DNA of 64,000 nt from Sphingomonadales bacterium 12-68-11 (lineage in GTDB: Bacteria; Pseudomonadota; Alphaproteobacteria; Sphingomonadales; Sphingomonadaceae), in the NCBI GenBank assembly GCA_002279825.1, contig NCCV01000001.1, positions 62,001 through 126,000 on the forward strand. The letters run 5' to 3'. Under the pieces are notes generated by a model, which saw only the letters and a list, made by a program, of their open reading frames with translations, was not told the origin of the DNA and made no database searches. This document shows, in pieces, positions 50,335 through 59,347 of this stretch; the stretch's first letter is position 1, and every line of letters begins with the position of its first letter. Made by a program: the position numbers and the translations under genes.

Positions 50335-51024
50335 ATGGCCAACTACGTGCTGGTGCACGGCGCCTGGGGCGGCGGACGCAGCTATGACCGGACGGCGGCC
50401 GACTTGCGGGCGGCCGGACATGAAGTGCTGGTCGCACAGCTCACCGGGCTCGGCAGCCGCTCGGGCGAGCTGCATCCCGGGATCACGCTGACCGACCATG
50501 TGGACGACGTGTGCGAGCAGGTGGATGCGGCCGGCTTCGACCGGTTCATCCTCGCCGGCCATTCTTACGGCGGAATGGTGATCACCGGCGTCGCCACCCG
50601 GCTCGGCGCGCGGATCGACGCAATCGCCTACATCGACGCGTTCCTGCCCGCCGACGGCCAGAGCCTGTGGGACGTGACCGGCGAATTCGAACACGCCTGG
50701 TACATCGACACGCAGAAGTTCAAACCCGGCTATGTCGATCCGATCGGCCAGGTCGACTTCTCACCCGTGCCCGGGGCGGTCGGCTATCATCCGCTCCTGA
50801 CGCTGCTCGAAGGCGTGCGCTACACCGGCGAGGAGGCGAAAATCCCCCGCCGGGCCTATGTCTTTGCGACCGGTTGGCAACCGACCCCGTTCGGGCGCTT
50901 CTCCGACTGGGCTCGCACCCAGGACGGCTGGGACCACCACGAGAGCCAGGCCAGCCACTTCGTGATGACCGACCAGCCCGAGCAGACGCTTCAGATCCTG
51001 CTCGGGCTGGCGGGTAGCCCCTAA
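50335..51024 (+). CDS. Alpha/beta hydrolase (esterase of the plant salicylate-esterase-like type)
   Basis: A 229-residue hydrolase: oxyanion motif VLVHGAWGGGRSYD, Ser nucleophile in LAGHSYGGMVITG and probable catalytic His in ESQASHFVMTDQPEQT. This lid-poor, HGAWGG-type group includes small methyl-ester hydrolases. GGGAGAG precedes the ATG. It begins just after the ligM terminator and is probably transcribed separately; ester substrate unknown. Tail-to-tail overlap of four bases with the next gene. Confidence 0.85.
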   Translation: MANYVLVHGAWGGGRSYDRTAADLRAAGHEVLVAQLTGLGSRSGELHPGITLTDHVDDVCEQVDAAGFDRFILAGHSYGGMVITGVATRLGARIDAIAYIDAFLPADGQSLWDVTGEFEHAWYIDTQKFKPGYVDPIGQVDFSPVPGAVGYHPLLTLLEGVRYTGEEAKIPRRAYVFATGWQPTPFGRFSDWARTQDGWDHHESQASHFVMTDQPEQTLQILLGLAGSP

Positions 51025-51257
51025 GTCGCGCTTGGGCGGATGTCCGGGCGCGCGGGCTGCTTCGCAGCTTCGCGCTTCTCGGCATAGCGCTTGGCCGCGT
51101 AGCCGCCAGCCAGAAGCGCGATCAGGCCGACCGGTCCGAGCCGCCGCGCCAGCGTCGCCGCGCCCACGCCGAGCAGCGCGCCGCCGGTCCCGCCAACGCC
51201 GCGCACATGGTCGGCGGCCTTGGCACCCACGACCGCACCAATGATTTTTCCGATCAT
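51021..51257 (-). CDS. Small hydrophobic protein
   Basis: A 78-residue protein with a Gly/Ala-rich hydrophobic middle (VGGTGGALLGVGAATLARRLGPVGLIALLAGGYAAKRYA) that may insert in the membrane, and a basic polar tail. AAGGAG is well placed before ATG 51257; a TTG two codons upstream is less likely. Comparable small Gly-rich ORFs occur in sphingomonads but have no assigned role. Confidence 0.6.
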   Translation of the reverse strand: MIGKIIGAVVGAKAADHVRGVGGTGGALLGVGAATLARRLGPVGLIALLAGGYAAKRYAEKREAAKQPARPDIRPSAT

Positions 51258-51317
51258 GTCCAACTCCTTGTTCGTTCGCCTAAACAGCGGCGCAGCAAGG
51301 GATTGGTTCCGGCCAAG

Positions 51318-52328
51318 CTAGCGCCGGCTTAGCGCCGCTTCGCTCTCGGCCATCAGGCTGCCGATGATCTCGGCGACAGGCTCTTCGCGCGTAACCATGC
51401 CGACCGATTGCCCGGCCATCAGCGAGCCGTTCTCGACATCGCCGTCGATCACCGCACGGCGCAGCGCGCCGGCCCAGAAGTGCTCGATGCGGAGCTGCGC
51501 CTCGCCCATGTCGACACTGCCCTGATCGAGCAGCAGCGCCACTTCGCGCTGTTTGGCGGCGAATTCCTCGGTGCCCTTGTTCTTGAGCGCGCGCACCGGA
51601 ATGACCGGCAGGCGCGGATCGAGCTGTGTGCTGGCGACCGCATCGCGAGCGTTGGCGCGGAAGAACGCCTTCTTGAAATCCGGGTGCGCGATGCTCTCGG
51701 TGGCGCAGGCGAAGCGCGTGCCGAGCTGGACCCCGACCGCGCCCATCTCGAGATAGCCGGCGATCGCCTCGCCGCGGCCGATCCCGCCGGCGACGAACAC
51801 CAGGTGTTCCTCGGCCAGTTCGGGCAGAAACTCCTGCGCCAGCACGCTGGTGGCGACCGGGCCGATGTGGCCGCCGGCCTCCATCCCTTCGATCACCAGC
51901 GCGTCCCCGCCGCCGCGCAGCAGCTTCTTGGCAAGCGCAAGCGTGGGCGCGAACACGATGACCTTGGCCCCGGCAGCCTTGATCGCCTCGACGCTGCCTT
52001 TAGGCGGGATGCCGCCGGCCAGCACCACGTGGCCGACCCCATGCCGCGCGCAGACCGCGATGAGATCGAACAGCATCGGATGCATGGTGATCAGGTTGAC
52101 GCCGAACGGCTTGGCGGTGAGCGCCTTGGTGGCGGCGATCTCGGCATCGAGCAGGTCGGGGGTCATCGCCCCGCAGGCGATCACCCCGAACCCGCCGGCG
52201 TTGGAGATGGCGGACACCAGGTTGCGCTCGCTGACCCAGCTCATCGCGCCGCACAGGATTGCGTACTCGCTGCCGAGGAAGGCGCGGCCGCGCTTCATCA
52301 TCTGCAGGGTCTTGGGATAGGCGCTCAT
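51318..52328 (-). CDS. Nitronate monooxygenase family flavoprotein
   Basis: A 336-residue FMN-dependent TIM-barrel enzyme. CGAMSWVSERNLVSAISNAGGFGVIACG, VIEGMEAGGHIGPVAT (catalytic His region), FVAGGIGRGEAIAGYLEMGAVGVQLGTRFACATES and the closing GQSVGMVTREEPVAEII match NMO/2-nitropropane dioxygenase and enoyl-reductase-like members. Function may be detoxification of propionate 3-nitronate or reduction of another compound. The TTG one codon upstream of ATG 52328 is an alternative start. Confidence 0.88.
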   Translation of the reverse strand: MSAYPKTLQMMKRGRAFLGSEYAILCGAMSWVSERNLVSAISNAGGFGVIACGAMTPDLLDAEIAATKALTAKPFGVNLITMHPMLFDLIAVCARHGVGHVVLAGGIPPKGSVEAIKAAGAKVIVFAPTLALAKKLLRGGGDALVIEGMEAGGHIGPVATSVLAQEFLPELAEEHLVFVAGGIGRGEAIAGYLEMGAVGVQLGTRFACATESIAHPDFKKAFFRANARDAVASTQLDPRLPVIPVRALKNKGTEEFAAKQREVALLLDQGSVDMGEAQLRIEHFWAGALRRAVIDGDVENGSLMAGQSVGMVTREEPVAEIIGSLMAESEAALSRR

Positions 52329-52466
52329 CAAGCATTCCGTTTGTGAAACTGGGAGTCCAGCGCCCTAGGGACGCATTTCGCGAGGGACAAGCAGCGCGGG
52401 TTCGGTCTGGACCTTCGCGAAAGCGGGGGTATTGTCGCTGGCACTTGGGAGAAGGATCGATCCACG

Positions 52467-52835
52467 ATGCGTAAACTGGTTCTCGTCGCCGCCGCTGTCG
52501 GCGTGATGTCTGGCCCGCTGGGTGCGCAGGAGCAGATGGATTTGATGGAATTCGCCGATCCCGACAAGGACGGCAAGGTGACGCTCGCGGAGTACCAGGC
52601 GTTTTCCGAGATGGGCTGGGGCTTCATCGGTCAGGGCAAGGACAAGGTGAAGGTCGCCGAGCTAGACCAGATGGGTCAACTGGCGTTGTTCGGGACCCAG
52701 CCAGATGCCGAGGGCTTCGTCACCCATGCGGCCTATACCGCGGCGGTGCCCGACAAGTTCAAGCTGCTCGATGCCAACAAGGATGGCACGCTCAACGCCG
52801 ACGAAGTCAACGGCCGCGCGCTTCAGCAGGGCTAA
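52467..52835 (+). CDS. Exported EF-hand protein
   Basis: The 122-residue protein has a signal peptide (ending near LGAQ) and two EF-hand loops, DPDKDGKVTLAEY (about residues 31-43) and DANKDGTLNADEV (about 103-115), each with the 1-3-5-9-12 calcium ligands in place. It is probably a periplasmic calcium-binding protein. The role is unknown. It is convergent with lysC, 7 bp apart. Confidence 0.85.
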   Translation: MRKLVLVAAAVGVMSGPLGAQEQMDLMEFADPDKDGKVTLAEYQAFSEMGWGFIGQGKDKVKVAELDQMGQLALFGTQPDAEGFVTHAAYTAAVPDKFKLLDANKDGTLNADEVNGRALQQG

Positions 52836-52842
52836 GGCCGCT

Positions 52843-54123
52843 TCACTCGGCGGGAACGTCCGCGTCAAGCCCGTAGGCGGTGTGCAGCACGCGCACCGCC
52901 AATTCGGTCTCGTCTTCGTCGATCAGCACGCTGATCTTGATCTCGCTGGTGGAGATCGCCTGGATATTGATCCCGCGCTCGGCGAGCGCCTTGAACATCG
53001 TCGAGGCGACGCCCGCGTGGCTGCGCATACCGACCCCGACGACGCTGATCTTGGCGACCTTGCTGTCGGTGATCACGCGGTTGAAGCCGATCGTCTCGCG
53101 CTTGTCTTCGAGGAGCGCCTGCGCGCGCGCGAGATCGGCCTGCGGGACAGTGAAAGTCACGTCGGTCTCGCCTTTATCGCGGCCGACGTTCTGGATGATC
53201 ATGTCGACGTTGATCGACGCGTCGGCGAGCGGCGCGAAGATGCCCGAGACCGCCCCGGGCCGGTCGGGCACGCGGGTCAGGACGATGCGGGCCTCGTTCT
53301 TGTCGTGCGCGATGCCGGTGACCAGCTGGCTTTCCATTTCGTGTTCCTCAACAATCTTCGCCATGTCGTCGTCCGAGACGATCATCGTGCCGGGCAGCGT
53401 GTCGGCGAGCGGGGACTCCTCGTCGATGAAGCTCGACAGGACTTGCACGCGCACGCCTTCCTTCATGGCGAGGCTGACCGAGCGGGTCTGCAGGACCTTG
53501 GCGCCGACCGAGGCCAGCTCGAGCATTTCCTCGTAAGTCACGTACTTGAGCTTGCGCGCGCGCGCCACGATGCGCGGGTCAGTGGTATAGACTCCGTCGA
53601 CGTCGGTGTAGATGTCGCAGCGGTCGGCCTTGAGCGCCGCCGCCACCCCGACCGCCGAGGTGTCCGAGCCGCCGCGCCCGAGCGTCGTGATCCGCCCCTG
53701 CTCGCTAAGGCCCTGGAATCCCGGGATCACCGCCACTTCGCCGGCATCCATTGCCGCGATCATCGCTTCGGCATCGATCGAGGAAATGCGTGCCTTGGCA
53801 TGGGCTTCCTGGGTGTGGATCGGGATCTGCCAGCCGAGCCACGAGCGCGCCCGGCAGCCCATCGCCTGCAAGGTCAGCGCGAGCAGGCCCGCGGTGACCT
53901 GCTCGCCGCTGGCCACCACCACGTCGTATTCGGCCGGATCGTAAAGCGGATTGGCCTCGCGGCAGAAATTGACCAGCCGGTCGGTCTCGCCGGCCATCGC
54001 GCTGACCACCACCGCGACCTGGTGCCCCGCGGCCTGCTGGCGGCGCACGATGCCGGCGACGCGGCGGATGCGCTCGCTGCCGGCCATCGACGTGCCACCG
54101 AATTTCATCACGATGCGGGCCAC
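52843..54123 (-). CDS. lysC: Aspartate kinase
   Basis: The 426-residue enzyme phosphorylates aspartate, the first step to lysine, threonine and methionine. [19 protein letters not shown] is the kinase signature; [37 protein letters not shown] and [14 protein letters not shown] complete the catalytic domain. Two ACT repeats (about residues 270-420) mediate feedback inhibition. The GTG at 54123, giving [12 protein letters not shown], is preferred to ATG 54108 because relatives start that way. It is divergent from ubiG. Confidence 0.96.
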   Translation of the reverse strand: MARIVMKFGGTSMAGSERIRRVAGIVRRQQAAGHQVAVVVSAMAGETDRLVNFCREANPLYDPAEYDVVVASGEQVTAGLLALTLQAMGCRARSWLGWQIPIHTQEAHAKARISSIDAEAMIAAMDAGEVAVIPGFQGLSEQGRITTLGRGGSDTSAVGVAAALKADRCDIYTDVDGVYTTDPRIVARARKLKYVTYEEMLELASVGAKVLQTRSVSLAMKEGVRVQVLSSFIDEESPLADTLPGTMIVSDDDMAKIVEEHEMESQLVTGIAHDKNEARIVLTRVPDRPGAVSGIFAPLADASINVDMIIQNVGRDKGETDVTFTVPQADLARAQALLEDKRETIGFNRVITDSKVAKISVVGVGMRSHAGVASTMFKALAERGINIQAISTSEIKISVLIDEDETELAVRVLHTAYGLDADVPAE

Positions 54124-54176
54124 GGCTGCGCGCGCTCCTGCTGGTGCCGAATGTCGGGCGCTGTTAGGGACCGCGC

Positions 54177-54914
54177 ATGGCCGATGCAACTGTCGCAAAT
54201 GCAACCATCCGCCCCGGCGAGGCCGCGCATTTCGGTGCGCTGGCGGCGGACTGGTGGGATCCCAAGGGCCGTTCGGCGATGCTCCACCGGCTCAACCCGG
54301 TGCGGCTGGCCTTCATCCGCGAGGCCATCGACCTGCACTGGGCCGGCGATATCGAGAGCCGCGCGCCGCTCGCCGGCAAGTGCGCGCTCGACATCGGGTG
54401 CGGCGCGGGGCTTCTGGCGGAACCGCTCGCGCGGCTCGGCGCCGCGGTCACGGCCGTCGATGCCGCCTCCGAGAACATCGCGGCCGCCAAGGCCCATGCC
54501 GCGGGCGCCGGGCTGGCAATCGACTATCGCCACGGCGAGCTGGGCGAGCTCGGGCTCGGGCAATTCGATCTGGTGACCAGTCTCGAAGTGCTGGAGCATG
54601 TCGCCGACAAGCCGGCCTTCGTCGCCGCGCTCGCCCGCCACCTCGCCCCCGGCGGCCTGATGGTGCTGTCCACGCCCAACCGCACGCCGCAATCGGCGCT
54701 GCTGCTGGTCGGCGCGGCCGAGGCCTTGGGCGCGGTGCCACGCGGCACGCACACCTGGAGCGACTTCGTCACCCCCGACGAACTGCGCGAGCTGCTGACG
54801 GACGCCGGGCTGGCGATGGGCGCGGAGCGTGGCATTGCCTTCTCGCCGGCCAGGGGCCTCCATCTGTCGGACGACATGGCGCTCAACTTCATCGTCACCG
54901 CCACTCACGCATGA
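54177..54914 (+). CDS. ubiG: Ubiquinone biosynthesis O-methyltransferase UbiG
   Basis: The 245-residue SAM-dependent enzyme methylates two hydroxyls in ubiquinone synthesis. HFGALAADWWDPKGRSAMLHRLNPVRLAFI is the UbiG hallmark; CALDIGCGAGLLAEPLARLGAAVTAVD is the SAM motif and SLEVLEHVADKPAFVAAL and GGLMVLSTPNRTPQSALLLV follow. The stop overlaps the start of the next gene (ATGA). Confidence 0.95.
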   Translation: MADATVANATIRPGEAAHFGALAADWWDPKGRSAMLHRLNPVRLAFIREAIDLHWAGDIESRAPLAGKCALDIGCGAGLLAEPLARLGAAVTAVDAASENIAAAKAHAAGAGLAIDYRHGELGELGLGQFDLVTSLEVLEHVADKPAFVAALARHLAPGGLMVLSTPNRTPQSALLLVGAAEALGAVPRGTHTWSDFVTPDELRELLTDAGLAMGAERGIAFSPARGLHLSDDMALNFIVTATHA

Positions 54915-55261
54915 GCGCAGGGGTTCTCAAGGATCGCCTGCGCGCTGACCTCAAGGACGCAATGAAGGAGCGGCGCGGCGACGAGATGCGCCTGCTGCGC
55001 TCGCTGATCGCCGCATTCGATAATGCCGAGGCTGTGCCGGTCGAGGGCATGCACGACCATTCCCGCCCGCACCGCTTGGGCGAGCCGAGCAGCGAAGTCG
55101 CCAGGCTCGAAGTCGATGCGGCGGCGGTGAGTGCGCTGCTCGCGGCTGAGATCGATGCGCGGCTGGCCACCGCGAACGACTATGCCCGGCACGGCCGCGA
55201 CGAAGAAGCCGCACGCCTGCGCGCCGAGGCCGCCGTGATCGGGCGTTACGGCCCGGCTTGA
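54911..55261 (+). CDS. GatB/YqeY-like helical protein
   Basis: A 116-residue protein whose N terminus (LKDRLRADLKDAMKERRGDEMRLLRSLIAAFDNAEAV) resembles YqeY-type proteins related to the tRNA-binding tail domain of GatB. The later helices (LLAAEIDARLATANDYARHGRDEEAARLRAEAAVI) keep that pattern but the family is short and loosely conserved. It is coupled to ubiG by ATGA. Function is unknown. Confidence 0.7.
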   Translation: MSAGVLKDRLRADLKDAMKERRGDEMRLLRSLIAAFDNAEAVPVEGMHDHSRPHRLGEPSSEVARLEVDAAAVSALLAAEIDARLATANDYARHGRDEEAARLRAEAAVIGRYGPA

Positions 55262-55349
55262 TCCCGGCCACCGGCGCCCCGGCAATTCCGTTGCAAATCC
55301 GTGACGGCTCCTTAGGCTCGCGATTTTCGGGCTGTTGGGGGACGAGTGA

Positions 55350-56675
55350 ATGGCGGCAGCGGCGGCGGGTGGACGGGGCTTGATCCTGTCCGAAAGCAAA
55401 GTCGGCCGGCTGTTCAGCCTGTTCCTGTTTTACTTCGGGCAAGGCCTTCCGCTCGGGGTCAGTACGATCGGCCTGCCGGCGTGGATGGCCGCCAACGGCG
55501 CCAGCGAGGCCTCCGTGGCGCTGGTGGCGGGGACCGCATACCTGCCGTGGAGCTTCAAGTTCATCCCGGCCTTCGCCATGGACCGCTATGCCTACCTGCC
55601 GATGGGCCGGCGGCGGGCCTGGCTGATCGGCGCGCAGGGGCTGATGCTAGCCGCGTTCCTGACCGCTGCCCTGGCCAGCCCGGACGTCGGCGACACCCAG
55701 CTCTTGGTCGCGATCACCTTTCTGATCGGCGCGGGCTCGGCGATCCAGGACGTGGCGGTCGACGGCCTCGCGGTCGATATCCTGCCCGAGCGCGAGCAGG
55801 GCACCGCGAGCAGCTTCATGTTCGGCGGCCAGACCGTCGGGCGCGCCACCGCGGGTGCGCTCAGCGGCACGCTGTTCTACCTGGCCGGCCCGCAGATCGC
55901 GTTCCTCGCCTTCCTGCCCGTGATCGCGCTGATCACCTGCTACGCCATCTGGATCCGCGAACGGCCGGGCGAGAAGCGCTTTCCGTGGAGCGAAGGCAGG
56001 ACCGCGCCCGAGAACCTCGAACGCCATGTCGGCGACTGGCTCAAGATTCTCGTCATCGCGGTCAAATCGATGGTCAAGCGCGATAGCCTGGTGCTGATGG
56101 GCTCGGCTGTGCCCCAGCGCGCCGCCGAAGGGATCTTGCTGCCGCTGTTCCCGATCCTCGCCACAGGCGCCTTGGCCTGGAACGAGGCGCAGTATTCGCA
56201 GACCATCTCGACCGCGGACTTCGTGATGGCGCTCACGGCCATTGCTATCGGCAGTTACCTGTCGCTGCGGTTCGGGTCCAAGCGCGCGGCGATGATCGTG
56301 TTCCTGATCGAAGCGGCGATGTGTGCGTTCATCTGGCTCGGCCGCGAATACTGGACGCAGACGGCGATCTTCATCGGCCTCCTGTGCCTCCAATCGATCC
56401 TTGCCACGCTGTCGAGCATCACCACCAATCCGCTGCGTATGCAGCTCAGCGACCCGCGCGTCGCGGCGGCGCAGTTCACACTCTACAACTCGCTCAGCAA
56501 CTTCCCGGTCTCGTTCGGCGCATCGACGCTGTTCGTGGTGCTGGGGGGGACCGGCAACCTGGCGCTGACGATGGGAGTCGCGATCGGGCTGCTGCTGCTG
56601 GCCACGCTGGTCATGGCGTTCCAGCGCGTCGGGCAGAGGCCCGCGCCGGCCGAACCGGTCCCGGTGGTCAACTAG
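55350..56675 (+). CDS. AmpG-like MFS permease
   Basis: A 441-residue protein with about twelve transmembrane helices. LFSLFLFYFGQGLPLGVSTIGLPAWMAANGASEASVALVAGTAYLPWSFKFIPAFAMDRYAYLPMGRRRAWLIGAQ is the AmpG/SLC33-type start, and GSAIQDVAVDGLAVDILPEREQGTASSFMFGGQTVGRA carries the conserved Asp-rich motif. AmpG imports anhydromuropeptides for cell-wall recycling; this more distant member may carry another solute. It is convergent with the ArsC-like gene. Confidence 0.82.
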   Translation: MAAAAAGGRGLILSESKVGRLFSLFLFYFGQGLPLGVSTIGLPAWMAANGASEASVALVAGTAYLPWSFKFIPAFAMDRYAYLPMGRRRAWLIGAQGLMLAAFLTAALASPDVGDTQLLVAITFLIGAGSAIQDVAVDGLAVDILPEREQGTASSFMFGGQTVGRATAGALSGTLFYLAGPQIAFLAFLPVIALITCYAIWIRERPGEKRFPWSEGRTAPENLERHVGDWLKILVIAVKSMVKRDSLVLMGSAVPQRAAEGILLPLFPILATGALAWNEAQYSQTISTADFVMALTAIAIGSYLSLRFGSKRAAMIVFLIEAAMCAFIWLGREYWTQTAIFIGLLCLQSILATLSSITTNPLRMQLSDPRVAAAQFTLYNSLSNFPVSFGASTLFVVLGGTGNLALTMGVAIGLLLLATLVMAFQRVGQRPAPAEPVPVVN

Positions 56676-57016
56676 CCGAGCGCGCGCTCCCACTCGGCGA
56701 CGTCGAAGCCGACCAGCAGACCGCCCGCGTGCTCGACTACCGGGCGCTTGATGAGCGAGGGATGCGCCGCCATCAGGCGCAGCGCCTTGGCGCGGTCGAT
56801 GTCCGCCTTGTCGGCATCGGGCAGCGCGCGGAACGTGGTGCCCCGGCGGTTGAGCAGCGCTTCCCAGCCGGCCGCGTCGGCCCAGGCGGCCAGCTTGTCC
56901 AGGTCGGCGCCTTCCTTCTTGTAGTCGTGGAACGCGTAGGCGAGCCCGCGCGCACCGAGCCAGATGCGGGCTTTCTTGACCGTGTCGCAGTTGGGAATGC
57001 CGTAGAGCTCGATCAT
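56672..57016 (-). CDS. ArsC/Spx-family reductase-like protein (YffB type)
   Basis: A 114-residue thioredoxin-fold protein. YGIPNCDTVKKARIWLGARG has the single N-terminal cysteine of the YffB/ArsC-like group, FHDYKKEGADLDKLAAWADAAGWEALLNRRGTTFRALP is the conserved middle, and SLIKRPVVEHAGGLLVGF the end. Many YffB-type members are of unknown function and may be glutathione-dependent. It is coupled to the upstream monooxygenase-like gene (ATGA). Confidence 0.88.
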   Translation of the reverse strand: MIELYGIPNCDTVKKARIWLGARGLAYAFHDYKKEGADLDKLAAWADAAGWEALLNRRGTTFRALPDADKADIDRAKALRLMAAHPSLIKRPVVEHAGGLLVGFDVAEWERALG

Positions 57017-57327
57017 GCCGGGTCCTGACGCTGGAAGCGGTGAATGCGCGGCTGATCGCAGGCGAACAGCGTGTAGTCCTCGTAATAGTCGGTCCGGCCC
57101 CGCGTCTGCGCCAGCCGGTGCTCGGCCAGCCGGCCCCAGGCGCGGGCCGAGGCTTCGTCCTGCCATTCGGACAGGGCGATGACCTCTCCATCGTCCGAGG
57201 TGTAGCTCTTGAAGGCCAGGTAGCCGGGTTGCTCGCTCGCCAGCCGCTCCATTCGCTCGGCTTCGGCCCCATAGGCGGCCTCGTCGATGTCGGCGCGCTT
57301 GCGATTGCGGAAGACGACCAGGAACAT
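57013..57327 (-). CDS. Antibiotic biosynthesis monooxygenase (ABM) domain protein
   Basis: A 104-residue ferredoxin-like alpha/beta protein: MFLVVFRNRKRADIDEAAYGAEAERMERLASEQPGYLAFKSYTSDDGEVIALSEWQDEASARAWGRLAEHRLAQTRGRTDYYEDY is a typical ABM pattern with GYL, SEW and H residues. Such proteins act as small cofactor-free monooxygenases or as haem-related and stress proteins. Its stop overlaps the ArsC-like start. Substrate unknown. Confidence 0.85.
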   Translation of the reverse strand: MFLVVFRNRKRADIDEAAYGAEAERMERLASEQPGYLAFKSYTSDDGEVIALSEWQDEASARAWGRLAEHRLAQTRGRTDYYEDYTLFACDQPRIHRFQRQDPA

Positions 57328-57339
57328 TTGCCTATGCTC

Positions 57340-57427
57340 TCGTCATTGCGAGCGAAGCGGAGCAATCCAGGGCGAAGTGCACAACGGCCCTAAATTGCTT
57401 CGTCGCTCCGCTCCTCGCAATGACGAT
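57340..57427. repeat. Inverted repeat TCGTCATTGCGAG...CTCGCAATGACGA
   Basis: Terminal arms TCGTCATTGCGAG (57340) and CTCGCAATGACGA (to 57427) pair, with inner arms GAAGCGGAGCAAT and ATTGCTTCGTCGCTCCGC also partly complementary. The sequence resembles a dispersed intergenic repeat found in many bacteria. It fills most of the ruvC/ABM spacer and may act as a terminator. Confidence 0.85.
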
Positions 57428-57435
57428 TTCAGGAT

Positions 57436-57912
57436 TCACCATCGTCCGCCCAAGTGCGCATCCGCGATGGCCACCGCGAGGGCATCGGCCGCATCCGCGC
57501 CCGCGATTGCCGCGCCCGGCAGCAGCACTTTGAGCATCGCCTGGACCTGGCCCTTCTCGGCCGCGCCGGTGCCGACCACCGCCTTCTTGACCAGGCGAGC
57601 GGCGTGTTCGGTAACGGGCAACCCCGCCATGCCGCAAGCCGCCAGCACTGCGCCGCGCGCCTGCGCCAGCTTGAGCGTCGATTGCGGGTTCTTGTTGACG
57701 AATACTTCCTCGACCGCTGCCCGGTCAGGCTGATGCTCGGCGATCACCTCGGAGAGTCCTTCGCTAAGGTGCGCGAGCCGCGCGGTCAGGGGGAGCTTCG
57801 GGTCGGTCGGCAGTTCGCCGTTGGCGACATGCGCCAGGCGCGATCCTTCTGCCCGCACGATCCCCCACCCGGTGCACGACAGCGAGGGATCGAGGCCTAG
57901 GATGAGAGTCAT
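57436..57912 (-). CDS. ruvC: Holliday junction resolvase RuvC
   Basis: The 158-residue endonuclease cleaves Holliday junctions with RuvAB. The acidic active site is visible: Asp8 in LILGLDPSLSCTGWG, Glu in AAVEEVFVNKNPQSTLKLAQARG and the Asp pair in GADAADALAVAIADAH. Its Shine-Dalgarno (GGGGAGG, 4 nt before ATG) is part of the palindromic element upstream. The gene follows yebC on the same strand, a common order. Confidence 0.96.
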   Translation of the reverse strand: MTLILGLDPSLSCTGWGIVRAEGSRLAHVANGELPTDPKLPLTARLAHLSEGLSEVIAEHQPDRAAVEEVFVNKNPQSTLKLAQARGAVLAACGMAGLPVTEHAARLVKKAVVGTGAAEKGQVQAMLKVLLPGAAIAGADAADALAVAIADAHLGGRW

Positions 57913-57914
57913 GT

Positions 57915-58058
57915 ATCCTCCCCGGCACGGGGAGGGGGACCGCCCGCAGGGTGGTGGAGGGGCACCCGCGTCCGGGCGCATCGCCTCGATGCTGCGAAGA
58001 GGCGCCTGTGCCCCTCCACCATGCTTCGCATGGTCCCCCTCCCCATGCCGGGGAGGAT
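57915..58058. repeat. Long-armed inverted repeat filling the yebC-ruvC spacer
   Basis: Arms ATCCTCCCCGGCACGGGGAG (from 57915, continuing GGGGACC) and a nearly complementary GGTCCCCCTCCCCATGCCGG (then GGAGGAT, to 58058) bound a 144-bp element; inner GGTGGAGGGGC and GCCCCTCCACC also pair. The element touches the yebC stop codon at one end and supplies the ruvC ribosome-binding site at the other. It looks like a small mobile-type or REP-derived repeat. Confidence 0.9.
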
Positions 58059-58801
58059 CAGGAGAGCGTCTCCATCACCGCGTCGGAGATTTCGTAGTTG
58101 CCCCACACGGCCTGCACGTCGTCATCATCCTCGAGCGTGTCGACCAGCTTGAGCAGCGTCTGCGCGTCGCCTTCGGCCAGTTCGACCGTCAGGCCCGGCT
58201 TCCACGCCAGCTTGACGCTTTCGGGCGCGCCGAGCGCGGCTTCGAGCGCCTTGGCGACTTCGTGCATGCCGTCCATGCCGGTCCAGATCACGTGGCCGTC
58301 GGCGTCGCTTTCGACATCATCGGCGCCGGCTTCGATCGCCGCTTCCATGACCGCGTCCTCGTCGCCCGCGCCAGGCCCGTATTCGATCATGCCAATGCGC
58401 TCGAACCCGTGGCTGACCGCGCCGCTGGCGGCGAGGTTGCCGCCGTTCTTGGAGAACGCGGTGCGCACGTTGGTGGCGGTGCGGTTGCGGTTGTCGGTCA
58501 GCGCCTCGACGATCAGTGCGACCCCGCCCGGGCCGTAGCCTTCGTAGCGGATTTCCTCGTAATCGTCGCCTTCGCCCTTGGCGGCCTTGTCGATGGCGCG
58601 CTGGATATTGTCCTTGGGCATCGAGGCGCCGCGCGCGTTGTTGACCGCCAGGCGCAGGCGCGGGTTCATGTCCGGATCGGGCATGCCCGACTTGGCGGCG
58701 ACGGTGATCTCGCGGCTGAGCTTGGAGAACGCCGCCGAGCGCTTTTTATCCTGCGCGCCCTTGCGGTGCATGATGTTCTTGAATTTGGAATGGCCGGCCA
58801 T
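58058..58801 (-). CDS. yebC: YebC/PmpR family transcriptional regulator
   Basis: The 247-residue protein shows the YebC signature at the N terminus ([32 protein letters not shown]), with [25 protein letters not shown] and [23 protein letters not shown] in the middle. Members bind DNA as regulators and, in recent work on the family, ribosomes with stalled polyproline. It lies upstream of ruvC. Confidence 0.95.
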   Translation of the reverse strand: MAGHSKFKNIMHRKGAQDKKRSAAFSKLSREITVAAKSGMPDPDMNPRLRLAVNNARGASMPKDNIQRAIDKAAKGEGDDYEEIRYEGYGPGGVALIVEALTDNRNRTATNVRTAFSKNGGNLAASGAVSHGFERIGMIEYGPGAGDEDAVMEAAIEAGADDVESDADGHVIWTGMDGMHEVAKALEAALGAPESVKLAWKPGLTVELAEGDAQTLLKLVDTLEDDDDVQAVWGNYEISDAVMETLS

Positions 58802-58855
58802 TGGGGTCCGCTTATCTCTGGCAATGGAGGCCGCGCCTTACACCGGGCGCAAGCG

Positions 58856-59347
58856 TCAGAGCAACCGCTGCCACCAACCGACATCGCGCCACGCGCCGAG
58901 CTTCCAGCCGACTTCGCGGTAGATGCCGACAGGCGTGAATCCCGTCGCCTCGTGCAGCCCGACGCTGGCCGCGTTAGGCAGCGCGATCCCGGCGAAAGCG
59001 GCATGGTATCCCTTGCCCGCCAACGCCGGCAACAGCGCGCCGTAGAGCGCGCGTCCGATCCCCTGCCCGGCGCAGGCCGGATCGACGTAGATCGCCACGT
59101 CGCACGCGCTGGCATAGGCCGCGCGCGTCCGGTGCGGGGACCCGTAGGCGTAGCCGGCCACCGCGCCCGCCGCCTCCGCGATCACCCACGCGTGGCTGGC
59201 GCCGTACTCCGCGATGCGCCGCGCCATCTCCGGCGCGTCGGGCGGATCGAGTTCGAAACTGATCGTGCTGCCACTGACGAACGGCGCGTAGATCGCTGCG
59301 CAGGCTGCCGCATCGGCCTCACGCGCAGGGCGGACGGTCACGGTCAC
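58856..59347 (-). CDS. GNAT acetyltransferase, phosphinothricin-acetyltransferase-like
   Basis: A 163-residue acetyltransferase: VRPAREADAAACAAIYAPFVSGSTISFELDPPDAPEMARRI is the PAT/YncA-type start, CDVAIYVDPACAGQGIGRALYGALLPAL holds the acetyl-CoA loop (QGIGRA) and GFTPVGIYREVGWKLGAWRDVGWWQRLL the substrate end. The GTG at 59347 overlaps the stop of the upstream acetyltransferase gene (GTGA). Relatives acetylate phosphinothricin or methionine sulphoximine; the natural substrate is not known. Confidence 0.88.
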   Translation of the reverse strand: MTVTVRPAREADAAACAAIYAPFVSGSTISFELDPPDAPEMARRIAEYGASHAWVIAEAAGAVAGYAYGSPHRTRAAYASACDVAIYVDPACAGQGIGRALYGALLPALAGKGYHAAFAGIALPNAASVGLHEATGFTPVGIYREVGWKLGAWRDVGWWQRLL

